Under the pieces are notes generated by a model, which saw only the letters and a program-made list of their open reading frames with translations, was not told the origin of the DNA and did not search any database. Positions 57,061 to 64,000 of a DNA stretch of 64,000 nt are shown here, piece after piece (the stretch's first letter is position 1; every line of letters starts with the position of its first letter). Position numbers and translations under genes: made by a program. The stretch is from positions 27,395,379 through 27,459,378 of the forward strand of contig OX235263.1 of NCBI GenBank assembly GCA_944472135.2. The letters run 5' to 3'. The DNA is from Trichobilharzia regenti. Taxonomy: Eukaryota > Platyhelminthes > Trematoda > Strigeidida > Schistosomatidae.

Positions 57061-58640
57061 AAAAACAGTATTATTTACTGGATGACGATTCGAACAAAAT
57101 TTATTGTTCATAATCGTATCAATAGTAATCACACGACTTCGAAACTTGATTTTTATAGTCTACTTTGTCTTCTCCTATTTGTCGTAGGAGTAGTAGATTT
57201 TTCCTGATATCCGGCTGGACAAATGTTGAACCATTCCTATTACACGAGTTTGCAATTGATTCGATAAACTCAGCTTCTGTTATCAATCTCTCAATAATAA
57301 TGATGACATGCATGTCAAACATGCACAGGATAATGACAACACCAACAATAGCAAGTTCAGATCATCAGCAGTACTTCCATACAAAGAAGGAACTTCAGAA
57401 AACTAGGTAAGAAATCTAGAGAATAGTTTAGCTATAACACCTACTACATGCATTTACACAGATATCTGGGACAGGTGTTGAATCATTCCTATTACATGTA
57501 TTTGCAGTTGATTCGATAAACAAAGCTTCTGTTATCAATCTCTCCCTCCACCCTGCTGGTACATTAGGTTTGAAAAACTGTCATCCTACCCCACCCTATT
57601 GTATGGTTGTGCTGTGTGTAAGTGCATGTATAGCTCAACTATTCTCTAGATTTCGTATCTTATTTGGGTCAACCAATCTAGATTTTGATAGGTTTATATG
57701 TTCAGCTAGTCTGACTACCCCTGTTCTACTAGTTTAACCTATGTATTTGACCACAATCATTCAAGCATACTATTAGATAAACTAAATTGTTTTGTTTTAA
57801 AGGCTCCACAGGATCCTTTAACCGATAAAGCTTGTTTCTAATTGAGTTTGTGAGTTTGAATGCCACTTTTATTCCTGCCTTGTTAAGGATTCTACGTAAG
57901 GTTTCCGAGGTTCCTTCCTTGTATGGAATTACCACTGATTATTTAGATTCCTTATTGTTGGTGTCATGATTAATATTATTATTACTATCATTATTATTGT
58001 TATCATTATTATAATTATCACTATCGCTACTATCATTACTTACTTTATTTTTACACTTCCTTACATATTTCCTGACTAATTTATCCGGGTAATTATTCAG
58101 TTTTAAGGCTTCTTTTATGTGTATCACTTCCTGTCTTAGATTTGCCTTGGTACTACTTAGTTTTTGTGCTCTGTCACTTAAACATTTCACCAATCCTATT
58201 TTTACCGACATAGGATGGGATGATCGGAAGTCCAGATATGTTTGAATGTGTGGATTTCCTGTAAACACTTGTGTTTAACTTCCCATCTTCTTTCCTTTTT
58301 ACGTTGCAATCTAACATTGGAAGCTCCCCTTCCAATTACAATTGATATGATTATGAACAATAAATTTTGTTCGAAACATCATCTAGTAAATAATACTGTT
58401 TCACTGTGTGATACATCTAATACACAAACTAATATGCAATTACTTACTACCACAGTGCCTAAGTTTTACAAATATATTAATGGAGAAAAGTTTATACATT
58501 ATTCTGGATGGAAATTTAGGCAACCCAATGTTTTCGCCAAGCTGCCAAATAATTTGATGATAAGCCTATCTATATTTGTGGTAGCCTTCGGGTGGCGGAG
58601 TGCTATTGACTTACTGGATGATAATTGAATGAGAAATGAA
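57060..58640 (-). pseudogene. PLE-2 copy, rearranged, with two inverted terminal-repeat pieces
   Basis: 57060-57300 and 57470-57720 are minus-oriented terminal-repeat pieces; 57375-57450 is a short inverted piece holding PYKEGTSEN; 57729-58268 is minus-strand coding; 58340-58640 is a plus-oriented repeat. The coding peptides are SHPMSVKIGLVKCLSDRAQK with LRQEVIHIKEALKLNNYPDK (RT thumb), then after an Asn/Asp-rich low-complexity insert YKEGTSETLRRILNKAGIKV and RLKDPVEPLKQNNLVYLIVC (start of the GIY-YIG module). The nuclease is then broken off. Confidence 0.75.
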
Positions 58641-58837
58641 AATGTGGTTCACCGATGGCCGGATTAGAACCAGTTGCCTCCGACTGACTGATTTACTAGT
58701 CCGACTGGCTCTCCACTAGCAGAGTTACGAGATTCAACTGTTAACTAGGTCATAATTTCATGGGTAATACCCGACTTTCGTGCAGATAAATACTACGCTA
58801 CTGCCTTTACCATCACAGCAGCTCATCAGAGATGTGT

Positions 58838-59520
58838 CGGTGGTTCAATGGTAGAATGGTCGCCAACTACTAGGCCTTATATGGTTCAGAGTTCAGTCCC
58901 CGGCCGACACACTCCCTACACCTCGCTCAGACCGGTCGTAAGCCCAGTAAAAAAGAGGAAAGACTGGGCGTAAGACTAGCGGCTCTACCACGTAAATTAA
59001 ACAATACCACAATTGGTGGATGGTGGCTAGCAGTGGAATGCAGGATGAGCATTTCGTCCTATTTGGGACTCGTCATCTGGATGTACCTGCATTTCTCAGT
59101 GAGTGATGACGTTCCCACCGAGGCTCGAATCCAGTACCCATAGTTTCAAACGCCAAAGCGTTATCCACTAAACCACTTGGGCCACGAGAGCCACCTCTTG
59201 TGCAACGGGTCATATTAATTATTGAATTGAATTTTTGATTTTCCCGTCGATTGATTGGACCGAAGTGCTCGGTCTCAGGTTGACAAATAGGACGAAATGC
59301 TCATCCTGAATTCCACTGCTAGCCACCATCCACCAATTGTATGCTAACTAAATACCCAGACATCGTCGAAGCATCTGCACAAGAAGCCGACATGTTAACC
59401 TGAGACCGAGCACTTCGGTCCAATCAATCGACGGGAAAATCAAAAATTCAATTCAATAAACAATACCACCGCTACGGTAAACTCGGAAAGCAAAATTTTG
59501 AGAAAAGCTTCGCAGTTGAA
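58838..59520 (+). mobile_element. SINE6 split by a SINE3 inverted pair
   Basis: SINE6 head at 58840 (GGTTCAATGGTAGAATGG; GTTCAGTCCCCGG; CCTCGCTCAGACCGG) runs to 59010 and resumes at 59470 (CGCTACGGTAAACTCGGAAA). Confidence 0.7.
59011..59457 (+). mobile_element. SINE3 5'-inverted insertion with 12-bp TSD
   Basis: 59011-59283 minus (hammerhead region with C3 changed to A, full tRNA-like head, plus upstream tail sequence of a preceding unit), joined to 59286-59457 plus (second half of the hammerhead and 3' tail). AAACAATACCAC at 58999-59010 and 59458-59469. The minus piece runs from unit end into unit start, so the template was at least partly tandem. Confidence 0.87.
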
Positions 59521-59619
59521 TCTTCTCCTGTTAACCTAAGTCATTTCAAAAATTAAAAGGAGAGGAACAGATAATTAACTGATGGTGAGACGGTGTGAGA
59601 TTCTTAGATTAGCAGGTTG

Positions 59620-59621
<2 letters not shown>

Positions 59622-59663
<42 letters not shown>
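59622..59663. repeat. (ATT)n microsatellite
   Basis: About 14 units. Confidence 0.95.
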
Positions 59664-60162
59664 GACTGCATGTTTATGAAAACCCAATGAGGTCAAGTAG
59701 GCATACATCTCACGAATTCAAAATAGGTAACAACTAGACAGCACAGGAGATTTTGACAAATATTCATTGGAGATAAGAAACTACAACCACTGCGACAGCC
59801 ACTAAATTTCTATGAATGCACAACCCATTTCATTCATCATGGGAAGGACAACATAGCTACTTGCAGTGTTGATTGAGAAAAACAATTTTAAAACCTACTT
59901 TTAAATGTTAAGAAATTTCCAAAAATTTAAAACAATTAGTCCCTTTTATAAATTTGAATAGTGTTATTAGAAGACGGAGATTATCTGAAAAATAATGTGA
60001 TGTATTTCCGTAATACATTTCGAACAATCTGATCACACGCTTACTTGTCAAGTCGATATATATGAAAAAATTAAGGGCAATTAAATGAAACAAAGTGACA
60101 AAAAAAGGATTTTAGAATAATTAACACAACGTTTGGTAATCCAATCAAATAAGGATTACCAA

Positions 60163-60395
60163 GACATTTATAAAGTTATATTTGTAAAATCTCAGCGAAA
60201 TTGAAATGATTAATTCCAACGTTTCGTTCGGCAATCTGGTTCGAACTTCTTCAGGGAAATTAATCGAAATTAACATAAAGTTTATATATAAAGGGACACC
60301 TCTTGTTTTTTTTAAAAAAATTTGTCCAATCATGAGTCATGCAAAAAAAAATTTCAATTTCGCTGAGATTTTACAAATATAACTTTATAAATGTC
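60163..60395. repeat. Inverted repeat flanking the PLE-3 hammerhead
   Basis: Arms 60163-60207 and 60351-60395 are near-perfect complements (ATTTATAAAGTTATATTTGT and its complement), loop about 143 nt containing the ribozyme. Confidence 0.8.
60211..60262 (-). ncRNA. Hammerhead ribozyme candidate in PLE-3 (host-sense)
   Basis: The minus strand reads TTCC, CTGAAGA, one extra A, GTTCG-loop-CGAAC, GAAA, CGTT, then GGAA. CUGANGA is at 60254-60248 and GAAA at 60225-60222. Stem II GUUCG/CGAAC and stem I UUCC/GGAA pair perfectly; stem III is the minimal ACGU. Predicted cleavage is after 60218. It has the same architecture as the PLE-1 motif, from a diverged family, which supports both. Confidence 0.62.
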
Positions 60396-61509
60396 TACTT
60401 CTCACTCAGCGCTCAATTATTTTGCAACTATCCGGTCAAATCTTGATCACAGTTCGTATGAAGGATTACCAAGGTACCATTTTTATAGATGACCTTAAAG
60501 GATGAGTTAACATCAATCTAATGGTTCATCTCGATTAGGTGTTTGGTAGTGTGACACCTGCGTCTATTGGTTTTCCAATTTACTTGTTTTTCTAACCATT
60601 TCGGCATATGCTCTCGCACCTTCACATGCAAAGCGCGATTACTCCTGCTTGTGTCCACACACACACACACAAATTGGTAAATAGTGTGGGATGTGACATA
60701 ATCACTTGTACACCTTTGAGGTTTGCAGTGGAGAATATTTTTGTCTTTCTCGATAATAATAACAAGCCAGACTGCATAATAGGTTCTACGGATGACCGAA
60801 TTCAACCTTTGTCTCAAAATCCTACTGTTTATTTCCCCGTTATAAGGTAATTTGATGAAAACATTTTTCTTCGGAGCGGTATGGATTGTAGATTTAAAGA
60901 TTATTTGACTTCTACACCTGTTTAAAATTTTTAAAGGATATCCATCAGTATTTCATTTTCTTTGTCTATGACATCAGCCGTACAAATACGTTGAATCCTC
61001 TTAAATAGACATTGTCACCAGACCTCTCTTATACTGTAATGGATAGAAACTGTGTAAATTAAGATATTGCCCTGTCCAAATAGGCTTTCTCTAAGTTGAT
61101 CGTCTTATTGAACTATCATCTCTTCGACTCAGAAGTATGTCTAAAAATGCAAGCTGGTTGCGACTTTCTTCCTCGCATGTAAGACTTATATGATTCTGTA
61201 CAGAGTTAAGTGTATCTAATAGACGACTCGCATCTTTATGACCATCACATATCAAAATGATATTATCATCTACGTATCTCCTATAGAAGTGCAATTTAGA
61301 AGTTAAATCAAGGGACAAGTTCTCAGCATAAGACATGTAAACATCCGCTAACAAAGGTCCTAACGGACTCCGCCACTTGTCGAAAATGCTCACCTTCAAA
61401 CGCGAAACAACAAATGAATAGGTTTTCCTATATTTTGTAGCGCAAATACATCACATTTTTCAGGTAATCTCTGTCTTCTAATAAGAAATTTCCACTGGCA
61501 AGGGGGGGG

Positions 61510-62390
61510 TTGTTAAACAATCAATAAGTATAAATTGAATTTGAAGTTTGCAAACTAATTTGCAATTTTCATACAATGTTCAAAAGAAGTGGGATTTCAT
61601 CACACAGTGTGTTTCCTTTACAATCCAAAATTATTCATATCACAACTGATTGATTGATTGATCTACTTAGTAATTACCAAGCACAGATACTATTAAACTA
61701 ATACACACCACTGACTACTCGTCGAAATGATTGGTTGGCTGGTTGGTTGGTATAGCCAATCAGATCGAAGTGATCAAAACATCGGATAGACGTTTCAATT
61801 CGAGCTAGCTCATCATCACCCAGTTTCAGTCAGCTTAGAGAAACAAATCACTTCAAAAACAAAGCGAAATAAGAATTTATGGGTAAATGAATTCTAAACC
61901 CCTCGGACTATATATTAACAGAATATATTGCATGGAGTATTTTTTCAATGAACAATATCTCAACAAATCACTTTTAGATTTCTCTATCCATCTATCTATC
62001 TATCTGTTTAACTTAGTCCATCTCTCTGAGAAACGATGAATATTCGAAGAATTAGACAGCAATGAATCAAAAAGAAAACAGCAATAACAACAATGTTCTA
62101 TAAACTACTGGCTTAGATAAACAGTTTATACGGCTTGTAAATAGAAAACAATCAGTTGACTTCGGTCAAATGTAAGAAAGCGATCTGTTTAAGAACAAAC
62201 TTTTGTAGTTAAAATAAGCTCATATAACTGTCACATTGTTCAAACGTTTATCGCGCAAATACACTATACACATAAACACACACACACACACTTGTTTTTA
62301 GATAAACTCATATCTTTTAAATAATGCAGTTCCACTGCCTAAAGGCGAATGACTAATATAATAAATATTAAAACGCTGGAAAAAAGTAGT
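61510..62390. other. Intronic sequence, nothing recognised
   Basis: TTGGTTGG-type and ATCT-type tetranucleotide tracts near 61735 and 61985; CA repeats near 62278. Confidence 0.4.
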
Positions 62391-62399
62391 GGATATTTG

Positions 62400-62600
62400 T
62401 TTCGTCCCAGTTTGACACTCTTCAGAAGTACGCATAACCTCCTCCACCAGGGGAGGGTATTCGACTGCAAGGCGACCACCTTGTAAACCATTCAATCACG
62501 GGGACCCAATCCAACCAGTGGTTAGCCCATGAATTCTTACTGCTGCCAATTCGCGATATATAGCGTAATCGCCAGTCAATATCATCGGCAAGTAACTGTT
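62400..62600 (-). mobile_element. SINE4
   Basis: Minus-oriented head and body (CGAATACCCTCCCC, CTTCTGAAGAGTGTCAAACT). A TA array follows at 62630-62668. Confidence 0.55.
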
Positions 62601-62625
62601 CTCTTACCTGATTTGGTGTACCCCA

Positions 62626-62668
<43 letters not shown>

Positions 62669-62759
62669 TGAATCAAACTCGCAATCTGCAATTTATACCT
62701 TTTGAGGAGGTAAATTTTCACTACAGTTCCCTTTGGAAGACAAGCAATAATGTTTACGC

Positions 62760-63108
62760 GAGTTGATCACGGATTGATATCAGTTAGAGAACCATTGAAA
62801 ACCTGCAGGGAGTACTGGACAGCTGTTTCATTCTAGTTTAGGAATCATCGGCAGTGCGCACTCACAAGGCAAACTCGTTTACGATTCAGCCACTGGGACC
62901 CTATTCAATGGCTAATGAATTCTAACTTCTACCAATTTGTGAGCTTGCTTTGTAACCGGAGGGTCCTGGGTTCGAACCGTGACAGTGGGTACGTACTGCC
63001 GATGATTCCCAAACTAAAATGAAACAGCTGTCCAGTACTCCCTGCAGGTTTTCAATGGTTATCTAACTGATATCAATCCGTGATCAACTCGGAAAAAAAC
63101 ATAACTAA
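62760..63108. mobile_element. SINE4 inverted dimer
   Basis: Minus 62762-62930 and plus 62935-63105, both with 3' tails pointing outward (GAGTTGATCACGGATTGATA on the left, its complement on the right). B box GGTTCGAACC at 62968-62978 (+). Confidence 0.75.
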
Positions 63109-63592
63109 CATAACATTACACCGATGACATTTCCAGCTTGTTCAAGTAACTAGCTAGGAATCATATAGTTTTAAATGACCCAGCTATCTGAGCTCAATCC
63201 AACTGATGAACTAAGCCGCAAAACCAGAGAATCGACAGACTGGTGTTTATTTAGGTCACTTCGATCTGGCTGGCTAGCAAGTGTCGCTGGTTGATCTGAA
63301 CAGTATCCAGATACTACTCACCTTAATCAGTCAGTAGTATATATTTCCATGCAACTATATACATATACACACATCCGTTGATATTATAAAAATTAGACTA
63401 TTTTAAGGTGTTAAATTATAAATTGATGTAACAAGTTAGAGTGATGATAGACTACAGAAACACATCTATTCTGAGGAAATCGACCAGCTGGGAACTTCTA
63501 AACTCAAAGTAATAAATCAATAAATGCAGTTTCCAGTGTTAGTACTATAGGCTACCTACATACATACGATATGCATACATGCATAAACTAAC

Positions 63593-63792
63593 CTTTGACA
63601 AAGCGTTTAATAACCAACCGACGTAAATGTCGTCGTGACAGACGACCGCGATTAATTCGACGCCAAAATCGGCACAAATGTATAACAAATGAAATCACAA
63701 GGATTAACAGTGAAGTGCCAACAACAATCAGCAGTGCAAGAAGTACATACTTCAACGGTAGACCATAAAAGCTGACCATATTTATCATAAAC
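63593..63792 (-). CDS. RNF13-like gene: exon encoding the transmembrane helix and basic juxtamembrane region
   Basis: The acceptor is a T-rich tract ending CAG just before 63792. The donor G|GTTAGT follows 63593. The exon starts with the last base of a split codon and ends with the first base of a Gly codon. It encodes 66 residues. Residues 15-37 form a hydrophobic helix (YVLLALLIVVGTSLLILVIS and onward), followed by a strongly basic cytosolic stretch with RFWRRINRGRLSRRHLRRL. This is the family's TM plus the short linker that leads into KG and the RING. The ATG inside the exon is not a start, because the frame continues upstream to the acceptor. Confidence 0.88.
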
Positions 63793-63905
63793 CTGAAAAA
63801 AATTTTTTTAAAAACACCAAGAAGGGTTATAATAATTGCAAAGAAAAACGCGTCAATACTTCAATACAGATAAGCACATTGAAAACGCAATATTCAACAA
63901 AGAGA

Positions 63906-64000
63906 CTTCAACCATTATTGAATTGGATTTTTGATTTTCCCGTCGATTGATTGGACCGAAGTGCTCGGTCTCAGGTTAACATGTCGGCTTCTTGTGCAGA
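63906..64000 (-). mobile_element. SINE3 tail, cut by the window edge
   Basis: TTATTGAATTGGATTTTTGA, TTTTCCCGTCGATTGATTGG and CATGTCGGCTTCTTGTGCAG match the SINE3 3' tail in reverse. The rest lies beyond 64000. Confidence 0.8.

Larger units (their letters stand above)
60130..61500 (-). pseudogene. PLE-3 copy: RT palm end, GIY-YIG fragment and hammerhead-bearing 3' repeat
   Basis: Minus strand, in element order: 61399-61091 RT with SPLGPLLADVYMSYAEN and FYRRYVDDNIILICDGHKDA (YVDD catalytic motif) and NQLAFLDILLSRRDDSS; 60817-60518 GIY-YIG-like SHTIYQFVCVCVDTSRSNRA with LHVKVREHMPKWL; then 60395-60163, an inverted repeat containing the hammerhead. A deletion removes the RT thumb, and frameshifts disable it. 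It is a different family from PLE-1 and PLE-2. Confidence 0.75.
18342..63792 (-). other. RNF13/RNF167-like PA-TM-RING E3 ubiquitin ligase gene (3' four exons)
   Basis: Four minus-strand exons (63792-63593, 53218-53135, 25917-25525, 18775-18342) join in frame. Each of the three introns starts GT, ends AG and interrupts a codon after its first base, and all exon phases agree. The joined 369 residues contain a transmembrane helix (about 15-37), a basic stretch, a RING-H2 (C74, C77, C92, H94, H97, C100, C112, C115), an acidic dileucine signal (about 181-187) and a Ser/Asp-rich tail. The family is type I endosomal/lysosomal membrane proteins whose cytosolic RING recruits E2 enzymes. The conserved TM-to-RING spacing and the TPLL sorting motif favour RNF13 over other members. 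The N-terminal signal peptide and PA domain are off the right edge. Confidence 0.9.

Noticed and set aside
6600..63000. Many tRNA-like stretches with A and B box motifs (for example 6610-6715, 31410-31470, 52700-52770, 59120-59220)
   Set aside because: They are heads of repeated SINE families with Pol III boxes, not cloverleaf-competent tRNA genes; each continues into a shared SINE body.

Overview
This window looks like genomic DNA of a blood fluke (Schistosoma or a close digenean). It is AT-rich, its genes are split by long introns, and the introns are packed with RTE-like LINEs, Penelope-like elements (PLEs) and tRNA-derived SINEs. One SINE family is the schistosome Smalpha type, which carries a hammerhead ribozyme. 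Nothing bacterial or viral was seen. Family labels A/B (LINEs), PLE-1/2/3 and SINE1-6 are mine.

Host genes. Two genes face each other tail to tail. On the left, a plus-strand gene is represented only by its last coding exon (2560-2765), an Asn-rich stretch ending in TAA, with a likely 3' UTR to about 3.9 kb. The rest, 18342-63792 on the minus strand, is the 3' part of a PA-TM-RING E3 ubiquitin ligase gene of the RNF13/RNF167 type. Four exons can be joined in frame through three phase-1 introns of about 10.4, 27.2 and 6.7 kb. They give 369 residues: transmembrane helix, RING-H2 domain, acidic dileucine motif and a Ser/Asp-rich tail. The signal peptide and PA domain must lie to the right of the window.

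Mobile DNA. LINE family A (APE endonuclease plus RT, 3' end in AAT/TAA repeats) has more than ten copies. The best are 35262-37470 (+), 21800-24640 (+) and 38897-41518 (-). LINE family B (YADD RT) has about nine 3' fragments. A CR1/jockey-like C-terminus lies at 7493-7960. PLE-1 lies at 53339-54678 and, decayed, at 4605-6440; PLE-2 at 1178-1990, 38560-41900 and 57060-58640; PLE-3 at 60130-61500. At least six tRNA-derived SINE types are present, often as inverted pairs.

Biology worth following. Direct target-site duplications (TSDs) flank several insertions and date the nests: SINE3 in PLE-1, LINE A in PLE-2, SINE1 in LINE A, SINE4 in LINE B. All four SINE3 insertions whose ends I could define are 5'-inverted, like twin-primed LINEs, and one LINE A copy is also twin-primed. 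Hammerhead ribozyme folds can be drawn by hand in two PLE families and one SINE3 copy. Two of them lie in the sense orientation within an intron of the RING gene. A CAGT tetranucleotide tract inside the LINE A reading frame varies between copies and switches the frame.
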